The notes beneath the pieces are model-generated. The model ran no database searches. It saw only the letters and a list, made by a program, of their open reading frames with translations, and was not told the DNA's origin. From JAWBMQ01 sp038828875 (GTDB lineage: Archaea > Nanobdellota > Nanobdellia > Woesearchaeales > JAWBMQ01), in the NCBI GenBank assembly GCA_038828875.1, contig JAWBMQ010000007.1, forward strand, positions 1 to 61,954: 61,954 bases of DNA. The letters run 5' to 3'. Both the position numbers and the translations under genes were made by a program. Below are positions 53,459 through 61,954 of the stretch, one piece after another. Position 1 is the stretch's first letter, and each line of letters begins with the position of its first letter.

Positions 53459-54117
53459 AGAATGGATATTAAATATGGCAAATGGAAGATGGGGACTTAC
53501 TAAGCAAAATAGAGTTGGCCCAGTAGCTGCTTGGATAAGAGAATGTAGCCCTAAAGAAATTTCTGAATGGGAAAATTTCTACTTACAGAAATTAAGAGAT
53601 TTTTAAAAAATAAAGGAATCAATTTACAACCACAGGAATATTTGGAAAGTTTAGGAAAAACACTTTATACAAAAATAACTGAAGTTCTAAGGTCTGAGAT
53701 GGATGAAGTAACAGAGGAAGAATGTATAGAGAATATATAAGAAATCTTGTTATCAAAAGAACTTTTGAAGGTTATATGACTGAAAAAGAAACAATTTATG
53801 GACAGTTACAGGAAATTTTGAACGTAAAAATAGAGCCCGAACCAGATGAATGGGATAGACTTTATAATGTGGATTTTTTTATAAAAATAAAAAACAAGTA
53901 TATTGGTTTGCAAATAAAACCAGTTACTTTTGCACATTCTCCTGAATTTGATACAAAATGGCGAGAAGCATATAAAATTTCTCATGAAAAATTTACAAAG
54001 AAATTTGGAGGAAAAGTATTCATCGTGTTATCTGTAAAAAAAGATAATAAAAAAGTTATATTAAACAAGAAAGTTATCAATGAAATAAAGCAAGAAATTA
54101 ATAGACTAAGTTCCTAA
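53451..54117 (+). pseudogene. Type II restriction endonuclease, MjaII/TdeIII-like, frameshifted
   Basis: AGGTGAAATA precedes ATG 53451. Three frames join to a protein of about 222 residues: MAKEWILNMANGRWGLTK ... RECSPKEISEWENFY, then FLKNKGINLQPQEYLESL ... MDEVTEEECIEN, then YIRNLVIKRTFEGYMTEK ... DEWDRLYNVDFFIKIKNKY, GLQIKPVTF and FGGKVFIVLSVKK. The pattern matches the MjaII/TdeIII restriction family (recalled; members cut GGNCC), with the NVDFFIKI ... GLQIKP segment as the probable PD-(D/E)XK site. Breaks lie near 53600-53610 (T5/A6 runs) and 53731-53740. Partner of the broken methylase just upstream. Confidence 0.7.
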
Positions 54118-54172
54118 AGAGTAAGAGCTAAAAATATTAAAAACATAACAAATATACCTCGTTTAACATTAC

Positions 54173-55471
54173 TTAAATTATTATTTTTCTTCCAGACATG
54201 TAGCGAACTCTGCCAAAAATAGGTCTTTCAGAGAATGGTCTATCATGTAAACCGAAGCACCATAAAATTCCAACATAACCATTAGGATCTCTACCATCTA
54301 GAGCATACTTATCATTTAAATAAACTAAAATCTTGTATGCTTCTTCTGGATTTTTGGTCCATTCAATTACTTTTTTTCCCCAATACATTCTAAGATAATT
54401 GTGAATTTTTCCATGTTCTAAAAGCTGTCTTTGAGCAAAATTCCAAAGAAAATCGTGAGTTCTTGCATTTTCAAAGTCCTCTAAAGAATATTGATATTTT
54501 CTAGGATCTTCATAATGTTCTTGTAATGTTTTTTTTGCCCAATAAGGAAGTAAAGAGTAAATGTCATCTAAACTTTCGCAATAATATGTAAAATTATGAG
54601 CCAACTCTCTTCTAACAACCAATTGTTCAAAAAAAGTTTCATAATTTTGATCTTTCTTTAAATTTTTCATTCTTTGAATGATTTCTATAACACTTATATG
54701 ACCAAAGTGAATATAAGCGCTTAGATTAGATTCGACATTTTTCTTAACATCGTTCCTAAATTCAGCATATTGATGAAATTTGTCTTTTAGAAAATTTTCA
54801 AGAGTTAGCAAAGCATTACTATGTCCTCCTTTAACGTTACAATAACTAACATAAGGATACAGCTTAAGCACTTCAAAGTTTTTTAATCTTTCATCTTCGA
54901 AACTTTCAAAAGTTAATCCATTGTAATTAAAATCTTGAAAATCATCAATGAATTCTGAAATTTTTTCCATTATCTTAGGCCTTATAGTTCTTGCAGCATA
55001 TTCTTGTTTATTGCTTGCAATTTCTACAGGAATTAGAACGTTAGTATCAATTTCATAAATTGTCTTATCAATTTTCAAATAAATTTCTTTTCTAATTTTT
55101 TTTATCGAAGGCAAGTAAGCAAAATCAGTAACTATAGCAATAGCTTTTTTTGAGTATTCTAGCAAAAGTTCTTTAAAATTCCCAATTCTTACATGATAAG
55201 GGATTCTTAATTTTTTTAATTCATCAACTACTTCTAAAACGCCTTCTAAGAAAAATTTCATATTTCTTGAATTAGCGTTAGGATATTTAGGATTAATGAT
55301 TATTAAAACTAATAGAGGTTTTCTGTAGAAATTGGCTAAATATTTAGAAAAAGAAAAAGAATGATTATTGTTTATTCTGAATGCTCCTTGCATCCAATAT
55401 AAAACATATTCTCCAGTTTCATTTCCTTGTTTTATTTTTTTTATTCTCTTTTTGAATGAAATTTCATTCAT
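54173..55471 (-). CDS. phr: Class II CPD photolyase
   Basis: A 432-residue flavoprotein that repairs UV-induced cyclobutane pyrimidine dimers with light. The N-terminal Rossmann-like antenna domain (VLYWMQGAFRINNNHSF) and the FAD-binding helical domain are full length. Class II signatures: NLSAYIHFGHIS, EQLVVRRELAHNFTYYC, RMYWGKKVIEWT, and LNDKYALDGRDPNGYVGILW with GLHDRPFSERPIFGRVRYMS at the C-terminus. It overlaps the thermosome gene by 8 bp (its ATG lies before the thermosome stop), an unusual pairing of two stress-related proteins in one transcript. Presence suggests exposure to sunlight. Confidence 0.92.
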   Translation of the reverse strand: MNEISFKKRIKKIKQGNETGEYVLYWMQGAFRINNNHSFSFSKYLANFYRKPLLVLIIINPKYPNANSRNMKFFLEGVLEVVDELKKLRIPYHVRIGNFKELLLEYSKKAIAIVTDFAYLPSIKKIRKEIYLKIDKTIYEIDTNVLIPVEIASNKQEYAARTIRPKIMEKISEFIDDFQDFNYNGLTFESFEDERLKNFEVLKLYPYVSYCNVKGGHSNALLTLENFLKDKFHQYAEFRNDVKKNVESNLSAYIHFGHISVIEIIQRMKNLKKDQNYETFFEQLVVRRELAHNFTYYCESLDDIYSLLPYWAKKTLQEHYEDPRKYQYSLEDFENARTHDFLWNFAQRQLLEHGKIHNYLRMYWGKKVIEWTKNPEEAYKILVYLNDKYALDGRDPNGYVGILWCFGLHDRPFSERPIFGRVRYMSGRKIII

Positions 55472-57083
55472 TTTCTTCTATTGTTTGATTTTTCTTTTCT
55501 TTATCTTTTTCTTCTTTTTTTCCACTAGCAATTATGTCATCAATTCTCAAAATCATGATAGAAACTTCTACTGCTGATTTTATTGCTTGTTTTTTCAATT
55601 GTAAAGGTTCAATAATCTTCTCTTTTAAAGTATCTAATGAAGTTCCATCTTCTACATTAATTCCTGCGAAAGTTTCACCTTTTTGATGTGCTGCTTTCAA
55701 ATTAGTTAAAACATCAATACTATCTAATCCTGCGTTTTCAGCAATTGATTTTGGAATTATTTCTAATGCTTCTGCAAAATTTTTAACTATGATTTGTAAT
55801 CTTCCACTTAGCGTTCCAGCATATTTTTCTAATTCTTTACCAAGTTCAATTTCAGTTGCTCCTGCACCTCCAACTATTTTTTTACTTTTTATTAATGTTA
55901 TGCAATCTCCAATTGCGTCTTCTAGAGCTCTTTTAACTTCATCAACTACATGTTCAGTGCCTCCTCGAACAAGAATGCTTACTGCTTTTGGATTTTTACA
56001 GCCTTCTACAAATGTGAAATCTTCATCACCAACTCTAACTTGTTTAACTTCTTCAGCAAAACCTAAATCAGATTCAGAAATTTCATCAATATTTGTTACA
56101 ATTTTTCCACCAGTTGCTTTTGCTAATCTTTCAAGATCGCTTTTTTTGACTCTTCTTACTGCATAAATACCTTTCTTAGCTAAAAGGTATTGTGCAAGAT
56201 CATCTATACCCTTTTGACAAAAAACAACATTTGCATTAGTTTTTACTATTTTGTCTACCATCTTCTTTATTATCTGAGCTTCTTGATCGATGAACGCTTG
56301 AATTTGACTTGGATCATTAATCTGTATCTTAGCATCAATTTCTGTATCTTTGACTTCTAAAGCTGAATCTATTAAAGCAATTTTTGCATTTTTTACAGAT
56401 TTTGGCATTTCAGGATGAACTCTATCTTTATCTATTACAATTCCTTTAATTAGTTTGCTATCTGCTACTGTTTCGCCTTCTTTCTTAACAATGCTTATAT
56501 CATCCATACTAACTTCACCGTTCTGTAAAACAAAAAATACTGCATCAGTAACAATTCTAGCTAATTTTTCTTTCTCTTCTTCTGCTCCTTTACCAGTCAT
56601 TGCTGTTTCAGCTACTTTTATGAAGATTTCTTTGTCATTAAGATCTATAGGTTTTGCAATTTTTTCCAGAAATTCTATTGATTTTTCAGCAGCCATTAAA
56701 TAGCCTTTAGCAATTAATGTTGGATGAATGTTTTGTTCAATCATCTTTTCAGCTTTATTTAATAGTTCAGCAGCAAGAACTACTGCAGTTGTAGTTCCAT
56801 CCCCTACTTCTTTTTCTTGTGTTTTTGCTATTTCAGCCATCATTTTTGCAGCAGGATGCTCAAGTTCCATTTCACTAAGAATTGTAGCACCATCGTTAGT
56901 TACAACAATTTCTCCTAATGAATTTATTAACATTTTATCCATTCCTTTAGGTCCTAGTGTAGTTCTCAAAGTTTCTCCAATGATTTTTGCAGCTTGAATA
57001 TTGTTAAACAAAGCTTCTTTTCCTTTAGTTCTTTGACTATTTTCAGCAATTATGAAGATTGGTTGTATTTGGTTTCCTTGCAT
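55464..57083 (-). CDS. ths: Thermosome subunit (group II chaperonin)
   Basis: A 539-residue chaperonin subunit, full length. Visible: TLGPKGMDKMLI (ATP site), VTNDGATILSEM, EVGDGTTTAVVLAAELL (Asp of the hydrolysis site), and near the C-terminus the GGGATE-like VGGAGATEIELG segment and LKAAHQKGETFAGINVEDG. It forms double eight- or nine-membered rings that fold proteins with ATP; prefoldin (10283) delivers substrates. CGAGGTGAAAATATG gives the start. The promoter is shared with the divergent coiled-coil gene and carries an inverted repeat in the leader region. Photolyase follows by overlap. Confidence 0.97.
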   Translation of the reverse strand: MQGNQIQPIFIIAENSQRTKGKEALFNNIQAAKIIGETLRTTLGPKGMDKMLINSLGEIVVTNDGATILSEMELEHPAAKMMAEIAKTQEKEVGDGTTTAVVLAAELLNKAEKMIEQNIHPTLIAKGYLMAAEKSIEFLEKIAKPIDLNDKEIFIKVAETAMTGKGAEEEKEKLARIVTDAVFFVLQNGEVSMDDISIVKKEGETVADSKLIKGIVIDKDRVHPEMPKSVKNAKIALIDSALEVKDTEIDAKIQINDPSQIQAFIDQEAQIIKKMVDKIVKTNANVVFCQKGIDDLAQYLLAKKGIYAVRRVKKSDLERLAKATGGKIVTNIDEISESDLGFAEEVKQVRVGDEDFTFVEGCKNPKAVSILVRGGTEHVVDEVKRALEDAIGDCITLIKSKKIVGGAGATEIELGKELEKYAGTLSGRLQIIVKNFAEALEIIPKSIAENAGLDSIDVLTNLKAAHQKGETFAGINVEDGTSLDTLKEKIIEPLQLKKQAIKSAVEVSIMILRIDDIIASGKKEEKDKEKKNQTIEENE

Positions 57084-57108
57084 ATTTTCACCTCGTATAA
57101 TGAAAAAA

Positions 57109-57153
57109 CAAAAGCTTTATTTAGCTTTTGGAAATATTTTTAAATTTATAAAA
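57109..57153. promoter_or_regulatory. Shared divergent promoter with inverted repeat at the thermosome start site
   Basis: AAATTTATAAAA (57142-57153) can serve as TATA box in both directions: ATG 57170 lies about 23 bp to the right, and the thermosome leader runs to the left. CAAAAGCT (57109-57116) and AGCTTTTG (57123-57130) form a perfect 8-bp inverted repeat with a 6-bp spacer, placed about where thermosome transcription should begin. It could be a heat-shock repressor site or an mRNA hairpin. Confidence 0.45.
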
Positions 57154-57169
57154 CTTAAGTATTCTTATT

Positions 57170-58717
57170 ATGAGTGATCATGAAACTACTTCAGAGCTAA
57201 GACAAGTCATAGAGGCTCAAACAAAAGAGATCGAAGAATATGAAAAGATGATTAAAGTTTTAGAGAATCAAATTAAGCTTTTTCAACAATTTTTAAATCA
57301 AGAAGTCAAGAAGGAAGTAGTACAAGATAAAGTTATGGATAGAGATTTAACAAAGTTAACTGCACTTATGAAAGATGTTGATTTTGTTATTGATAATTTG
57401 GAATTATCTTTAAAAAGGTTTTCAGATCAATTGAGGAAATTAGAGCCTTCTTTGAATAATGAATTGAAAAATGAGAAAGGGTACAATCAATCACGATTAT
57501 CTGATACATCTACAATTGTAAAGGATTTTGCAAGAGTTTTAGTTACATTTTTGCAACATTTGGATCAGCTTAGAAAATGGTATGATGAGTTTAGGAAGAA
57601 TAGTTTAATAACGTTAAATCAAATAAAGAAACAAGATATTTCTGCAACATTAGAAAATGAAAAAATAGTTTTAGATTTTGTTCAATCTCTTGATCAATTT
57701 TTAAATTCTTTTGAAGAACATATAAAGAATTTAGAAAAGGTTTTAGAAGAACATAAAGAAAAATTACTGCAAGAAAACAAAGTTGTAGAAGAATATGATA
57801 AAATTATCTCAGATATAAGTCAAAATTTTCAAAAGTTAGATAGAGTAATCAAAGAATTTATGAATTATTATACTTCATGGTTAAAAAATCAAAGATCTTT
57901 TGTATTGTTTATTCTTCAAAAAGTGAATACTGAAAAGAAAAAAGAGATTCAAGTGCAAAAAAAATCAAATCAAAATCAACAATTATCACAAAATGTTCAA
58001 GCAACCTCATTCACAAGAACTAATCCTACTACAAGTTTTAATATTGATGTAGTAAAAATGGAACAATCAAGGAAAATCTTAAAGGAAAGAATTGAGTATT
58101 TGGATAAGATGATAAAAGCTGCTAATAATTTAGAAAAACACTATAATCCATTCAATTTTTTCTTTGCTTATCAGAAAAATTTTGAAGCAGTTTATAAAAA
58201 TTTTGTAGACTGGTATCAAAGAAATAGAAGTAATTTTTTAGCAACGCCAGATGATGCTCAATATGGACGATGGTTATCAAATTTTCAAAAAAGTATGGAT
58301 TTAGAATATAATAACCTTGAAAAAAATTATCATGAAATTATGAACAGATTGAATCAATATCTACCTAAAATTCCTCAAAACGAAGATGTAAATAAGGTTA
58401 AAGAATCTATGCTTTATGAATCATTAAAAAAGCATAATATAGATTTGCAACAATTGAGAAGTTTGATGGAATCAATTTACGATAAATATAATTTAGATAA
58501 AAAAAGATTAACAGGAAATGTAGAAACTTTCAAATTTATATTTGATAAAAATATATTGGAAAAGGAATTAAGGAACAGAAAAGAAATGATCAATCTGTTT
58601 GAGAAAGAGATAAAAATGTTGAGGTTAAGGCTTAAAACTTTAGAGTTTAAGAAGATAGAAATAGACAAAGAGATGAAATTAGTATTAAAATTACAAAAAG
58701 AAGATACAAAAAATTAA
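57170..58717 (+). CDS. Long coiled-coil protein of unknown function
   Basis: A 515-residue soluble protein with heptad-like helices over nearly its whole length (LRQVIEAQTKEIEEYEKMI at the start; LEKELRNRKEMINLFEKEI at the end), a Gln/Asn-rich hinge near 260-285 and a less charged helical region (NPFNFFFAYQKNFEAVYKNF) about 325-395. No signal peptide or membrane helix. The leaderless start lies just downstream of the promoter shared with the thermosome. A structural or tether role is a guess. It converges with the minus-strand gene at 58721 with a 3-bp gap. Confidence 0.7.
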   Translation: MSDHETTSELRQVIEAQTKEIEEYEKMIKVLENQIKLFQQFLNQEVKKEVVQDKVMDRDLTKLTALMKDVDFVIDNLELSLKRFSDQLRKLEPSLNNELKNEKGYNQSRLSDTSTIVKDFARVLVTFLQHLDQLRKWYDEFRKNSLITLNQIKKQDISATLENEKIVLDFVQSLDQFLNSFEEHIKNLEKVLEEHKEKLLQENKVVEEYDKIISDISQNFQKLDRVIKEFMNYYTSWLKNQRSFVLFILQKVNTEKKKEIQVQKKSNQNQQLSQNVQATSFTRTNPTTSFNIDVVKMEQSRKILKERIEYLDKMIKAANNLEKHYNPFNFFFAYQKNFEAVYKNFVDWYQRNRSNFLATPDDAQYGRWLSNFQKSMDLEYNNLEKNYHEIMNRLNQYLPKIPQNEDVNKVKESMLYESLKKHNIDLQQLRSLMESIYDKYNLDKKRLTGNVETFKFIFDKNILEKELRNRKEMINLFEKEIKMLRLRLKTLEFKKIEIDKEMKLVLKLQKEDTKN

Positions 58718-58720
58718 AAA

Positions 58721-60091
58721 TTAATTTTCTTCTACACTTTCAAGAATTTCTACAATCAAATCAATTATTTCTTCTTCATTCATATCATTGATGTAATTCA
58801 TCTTTTCTGCAATTTCACTCATTCTTTTTAAAGGCATTGCATCTACGTATTTTTGGTATATTTTTATTGCTGAGCTTCTAAGCTTTATAATTTTGTTTTC
58901 TTTGGCTTTTGCTATGATGTGGTTAGTTTCTTGTGTTTTTTCTTCATTAAGGAAAGTATCATAATATTCTTCAATATTTTCTTCTTTATTCTCAACGTCT
59001 AACATTTTAGAAGGTGAAGTTGATGCTTGTTCTTTTTGCATACTTTCAATTGTTTTTTCTTCTGATTTGGTTTTAAATTTAGCTAACATTTCTTCATCAA
59101 AAATCGCTTCTTTTGGTTTAAAATCTATCAAATATAAACTTTCATTAGATACTACAAATTCAATTATTGCTTCTTTTCTAAATTCTAAACAAACCCTTTT
59201 TGCCATATATGCAAGATCTCTTATTTCAGAATCATTGAATACTTGATCTTCAAGAGAAGAATTAATTTTAACAACTTTGTTTTCAATAGGATCATAACTA
59301 TAATAAAAAGATTGTCCTCTTATATTTATCTTCAATATTCTTAAATCGTTTAGATCTACAATGTATTCATCAGGACTTCCATCAAGATTAGAAAGATAAA
59401 TTCCATATCCTTTTACCGCATAAATTTTAGCAATATTTTTTTCTACATCAATTTTTCCTGCTCTCTTATGATCTATCATCTCTTGAATCACTATTGAAAC
59501 GTTCAAAAGTTTCTCTGGATGTTTTAAATTTTTTCTAATGTTTTCTTCTAAGAACATTGCAGCCCAAATTGTTTTTATTGCTTCAAAAATTTCTTTTTTC
59601 TTTAGTTTTAAAAATGTTAATTGGAATGGCTTTTCTATAGGCGTGTTTGTGCTTATTCTTACAGAAACATCAACCGTAATTGTATCTAAAATTTTTTCAG
59701 CGTTGATTTCAGTACCTAATAAATTGAAATTATCTATAATTTCATCTTTAATAGAATCAGGAAAATATCCTTGAATGATCATCTTTTGTATAATAGATGC
59801 TAATTCTTGTATTTTTTCAGGATTTTCTATGCAAATTCCGATCATTTCATCAATTTTATTCAATAATCCATTTTGTTCTAAGAAATGTTGAAATGCTAAA
59901 GGAAGCACTACAAAACCATTAGGTACAAGATAACTTCTTTTCATTAATTTTCCCAAATTGTACGCTTTGTTTCCAACTAATTCTTTATCATTCTCATTTA
60001 AATCCTTTATCCATTTGACATACCTAGAATATCTAGTAGTATTATTTAAATCTTGAAGTTTTTTTATTAGATTGTCTAACATTTTAAGCAT
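58721..60091 (-). CDS. PEP synthase/PPDK N-terminal-like protein, degenerate
   Basis: A protein of about 456 residues whose first 320 match the ATP-grasp nucleotide-binding half of PEP synthase or pyruvate phosphate dikinase: LVGNKAYNLGKLMKRSYLVPNGFVVLP, SVRIST, IWAAMFLEENIRKNLK, SIVIQEMIDHKRAG and IIEFVVSNESLYLIDFKP. The nucleotide loop normally reading SSATAED is changed, and the phosphohistidine and PEP/pyruvate domains are absent, so the full PEP synthase reaction cannot occur. The last 130 residues are acidic and helical. A binding or regulatory role is likely. The start is uncertain: ATG 60091 (chosen), ATG 60082 or TTG 60106. Confidence 0.65.
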   Translation of the reverse strand: MLKMLDNLIKKLQDLNNTTRYSRYVKWIKDLNENDKELVGNKAYNLGKLMKRSYLVPNGFVVLPLAFQHFLEQNGLLNKIDEMIGICIENPEKIQELASIIQKMIIQGYFPDSIKDEIIDNFNLLGTEINAEKILDTITVDVSVRISTNTPIEKPFQLTFLKLKKKEIFEAIKTIWAAMFLEENIRKNLKHPEKLLNVSIVIQEMIDHKRAGKIDVEKNIAKIYAVKGYGIYLSNLDGSPDEYIVDLNDLRILKINIRGQSFYYSYDPIENKVVKINSSLEDQVFNDSEIRDLAYMAKRVCLEFRKEAIIEFVVSNESLYLIDFKPKEAIFDEEMLAKFKTKSEEKTIESMQKEQASTSPSKMLDVENKEENIEEYYDTFLNEEKTQETNHIIAKAKENKIIKLRSSAIKIYQKYVDAMPLKRMSEIAEKMNYINDMNEEEIIDLIVEILESVEEN

Positions 60092-60217
60092 ATTAATATA
60101 TTTCAATTTATATTTTTTTTGGTAATCATAAATGATTATGATTTGATATTATAAAAATTTTGTAACTAAAAAGTCAATAAAAAAGTTTAAATATTATTAA
60201 GTCACTAAAAAAATAAC

Positions 60218-61015
60218 ATGGTATCGTATACATCTATAGGAACTAATTATCCGGTATTTCTTTTGATAGTTGTTGGTGCTTTGGTAAGTGGTTTGTTAAT
60301 TTATTGGATATTCAAGCATTGGATGTACAGTCTTGCTAAGAAAACACCTTCTAAATTTGATGATATATTGTTAGATGATATCGAAGAACCTTTTGTAGTT
60401 TTAATAGTATTATTTGGTCTTTACATAGGTGGAAGATTTTTAGGAATGACTCCTGGAATTGAGATTTGGTATTATAAAATTTTGATAATAATTTCAATTT
60501 TGAATTTAGCATATTTTTCAATAAAATTAGGAGATGATTTGATTGAAGAATATTTAGTACCGATTGTGCAAAAAACTCAAACTTTGTTGGATGATTTCTA
60601 TTTAAACATCTTCAGAAGATTTTATATGTTTTATTTAGTAGTAATTTCAGTATTGTTGATAGTTTCAGTATTATATGAAATGGACTTTAAGAGTGCGATT
60701 TTTTGGAGTTCAATTATGTTTTTAGGCTTATTAATTGTACTTTTAGTAATGTTGATGAAAGGATTTTTAAACTATGAAACTTTGAAAAACAACTTTTTCA
60801 ATGAAGGAGACATCTTAGAAATTCCAAGAGAAAATATTTTAGGAATTGTCGATAAATCAACTTTATATTATACATTTTTAAGAGACTCTAAAGGAGGAAC
60901 AATTGTAGTACCTAATGAAATTATAAGGAAAAGCCCATTGAAAGTTTACAAGCCTAAATTACATGAGCCAAAGCATGAAGTAAAAGAAGAGCATAAAAAA
61001 CCAGTTAGAAAATAA
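60218..61015 (+). CDS. MscS-like mechanosensitive channel
   Basis: A 265-residue membrane protein with about five hydrophobic helices (residues 12-30, 55-75, 83-100, 130-150, 158-180) and the MscS beta domain after the last one: FFNEGDILEIPRENILGIVDK and GGTIVVPNEIIRKSPLK. The KFDDILLDDIEEPF segment between helices is also typical. MscS channels open under membrane tension and release solutes. The Gly/Ala-rich pore helix is weak, and the C-terminus ends in a basic, His-containing tail in place of the cytosolic vestibule, so the channel is short. TATA-like sequence precedes ATG 60218. Confidence 0.75.
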   Translation: MVSYTSIGTNYPVFLLIVVGALVSGLLIYWIFKHWMYSLAKKTPSKFDDILLDDIEEPFVVLIVLFGLYIGGRFLGMTPGIEIWYYKILIIISILNLAYFSIKLGDDLIEEYLVPIVQKTQTLLDDFYLNIFRRFYMFYLVVISVLLIVSVLYEMDFKSAIFWSSIMFLGLLIVLLVMLMKGFLNYETLKNNFFNEGDILEIPRENILGIVDKSTLYYTFLRDSKGGTIVVPNEIIRKSPLKVYKPKLHEPKHEVKEEHKKPVRK

Positions 61016-61094
61016 AAACTATTGATTTTTCACTTTTCTTTTTCTAGTTTTTTAAAATAACAAAAAATAAAAATAGAGTTAATTTTCAAATTCT

Positions 61095-61664
61095 ATGGAT
61101 CAATACGTAGATGAAATTAAAATTCCTCAAGAAAGAATTGCAGTTTTAATAGGTGTTAAAGGAGAAACTAAAAAATCTATTGAAAAAGAGTTTAAAGTAA
61201 AAATAAAGATAGATTCTGAGACAGGAGATGTAGAAATATCTGGAAAAGATGGTTTTAAGGTGTTTGTAGCTAAAAATGTGGTTCATGCTATAGGAAGAGG
61301 TTTTAATCCTAGTATTGCAATGAAGCTAAAGAATGAAGATTACTTTTTCGATATAATAGATATTTCAGATTATGGTAATACTAAAAATGCAAAATTTAGA
61401 TTAAAATCACGAGTAATTGGTACTGAAGGAAAAGCGAGAAGGAATTTAGAAAGATTGACAAATACAGATATTGAGATTTATGGGAAAACTATAGGAATCA
61501 TAGGATTAAGTGAAGATGTAGTTTTAGCTAAAAAGGCAATTGAGATGCTATTAGAAGGAGCAAAACATGCTACAGTTTACAGATATCTTGAAAAGATAAA
61601 CAAAAGAAGGAGCTTTGAAAATATGCTCAATTCTTTAAGTTATACAAAAAATTTTGAAGAATAA
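61095..61664 (+). CDS. KH-domain RNA-binding protein (archaeal Dim2/Pno1-like)
   Basis: A 189-residue protein with two KH domains: the first (about 6-55) has IPQERIAVLIGVKGETKKSIEKEF with GVKG as the GxxG loop, the second (about 95-160) has SRVIGTEGKARRNLERLT and IYGKTIGIIG. The arrangement and the C-terminal AKHATVYRYLEKINKRR fit the archaeal homologue of Dim2/Pno1, which binds the 3' end of small-subunit rRNA during ribosome maturation. A TATA-like TTTTTTAAAATAA lies about 45 bp upstream. The next gene follows 40 bp later on the same strand. Confidence 0.9.
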   Translation: MDQYVDEIKIPQERIAVLIGVKGETKKSIEKEFKVKIKIDSETGDVEISGKDGFKVFVAKNVVHAIGRGFNPSIAMKLKNEDYFFDIIDISDYGNTKNAKFRLKSRVIGTEGKARRNLERLTNTDIEIYGKTIGIIGLSEDVVLAKKAIEMLLEGAKHATVYRYLEKINKRRSFENMLNSLSYTKNFEE

Positions 61665-61704
61665 CAATAATATTTTTAAATTGTTGATTAATTTTTATAT
61701 TGAA

Positions 61705-61954
61705 ATGCTAAAACAATTCATAGAAACAGTCAAGAATAAGAATGTTTTTATTGCAACACATTGGGATGCTGATGGTGTTTCTTCAGGAGCAATCATTTAT
61801 CATTTCATAAAACGATATTCTAATATCACTGGTTTATTGAGCAAAGGAGTAGTTTTCAGAATAAATGATGAAGATTTGAATGACAATTATGATTTAGTTA
61901 TTGTTAGCGATATTATGCCTGGAGATTTGGATAAAAATAAAGTGATTTACATAG
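61705..61954 (+). CDS. DHH-family phosphoesterase, N-terminal part
   Basis: The first 83 residues of an open frame that runs off the window. FIATHWDADGVSSGAIIYHF carries the HxDxDG metal-binding motif (His19, Asp21, Asp23) of RecJ/DHH phosphoesterases, and YDLVIVSDIMPG provides the next motif region. Archaeal members degrade single-stranded DNA or RNA or small nucleotides, and some bind GINS. TATA-like ATATTTTTAAA lies about 35 bp upstream of ATG 61705. The exact subfamily cannot be told from this part. Confidence 0.75.
   Translation, partial: MLKQFIETVKNKNVFIATHWDADGVSSGAIIYHFIKRYSNITGLLSKGVVFRINDEDLNDNYDLVIVSDIMPGDLDKNKVIYI

Noticed and set aside
55789..56997. Plus-strand frames opposite the thermosome
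   Set aside because: Antisense to a highly conserved chaperonin sequence; Ser/Phe/Pro-rich shadow composition.

Overview
The window reads as the chromosome of an AT-rich archaeon, most likely a DPANN-type lineage (Woesearchaeota/Pacearchaeota-like). Archaeal hallmarks are a thermosome, topoisomerase VI subunit A, RpoP, ribosomal protein L37Ae, Pcc1 and Bud32 of KEOPS, GatE, prefoldin beta, a Dim2-type KH protein and ribose-1,5-bisphosphate isomerase. Genes are dense, intergenic spaces are short, translation signals are either GGTGA-type ribosome sites or leaderless starts about 25-30 bases after a TATA box, and many proteins are long, unrecognised membrane or secreted proteins. The lineage is my inference from gene style; no rRNA is present to test it.

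Layout. 1-10016: an envelope-directed cluster with one secreted protein of unknown function and three proteins carrying lytic-transglycosylase (SLT) domains, interrupted by housekeeping genes (R15P isomerase, class II aldolase, top6A). 10022-11248: a minus-strand information-processing operon (L37Ae, RpoP, Pcc1, prefoldin beta, UPF0147) behind a tRNA-Pro(UGG). 11380-18584: unknown proteins, an FN3-like membrane protein, a bacterial-type threonyl-tRNA synthetase, a dihydrouridine synthase and a Dph2-like fragment. 18678-24785: a coiled-coil/AAA ATPase pair and an Lhr-type helicase behind a winged-helix regulator. 24912-32245: two very large envelope proteins. 32297-39832: a tandemly duplicated cassette of secreted proteins (A1-B1, A2-B2) followed by a CARF-like gene, of which a relic survives between the copies. 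39986-44866: class II ribonucleotide reductase with its cobalamin adenosyltransferase, then two tandem PD-(D/E)XK proteins. 44863-47270: Bud32 and GatE. 47525-51632: an S-layer/adhesin-like protein with Ig-like repeats and a stalked membrane protein. 51633-54117: a scaffold gap of 99 N and a broken restriction-modification module. 54173-61954: photolyase, thermosome, a coiled-coil protein, a PEP-synthase-like degenerate domain, an MscS-like channel, a KH protein and the start of a DHH-type phosphoesterase.

How it works together. The adenosyltransferase makes the cofactor for the B12-dependent reductase next to it. Pcc1 and Bud32 serve KEOPS (t6A) from separate operons. GatE and ThrRS charge tRNAs. 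The least explained parts are (i) the duplicated A/B secreted family, with mosaic sequence identity between copies and an attached CARF-like gene, (ii) three SLT-domain proteins, one lacking the catalytic glutamate, in a group that should have no murein, and (iii) a methylase-thermonuclease/restriction module broken by about seven small indels beside an assembly gap.
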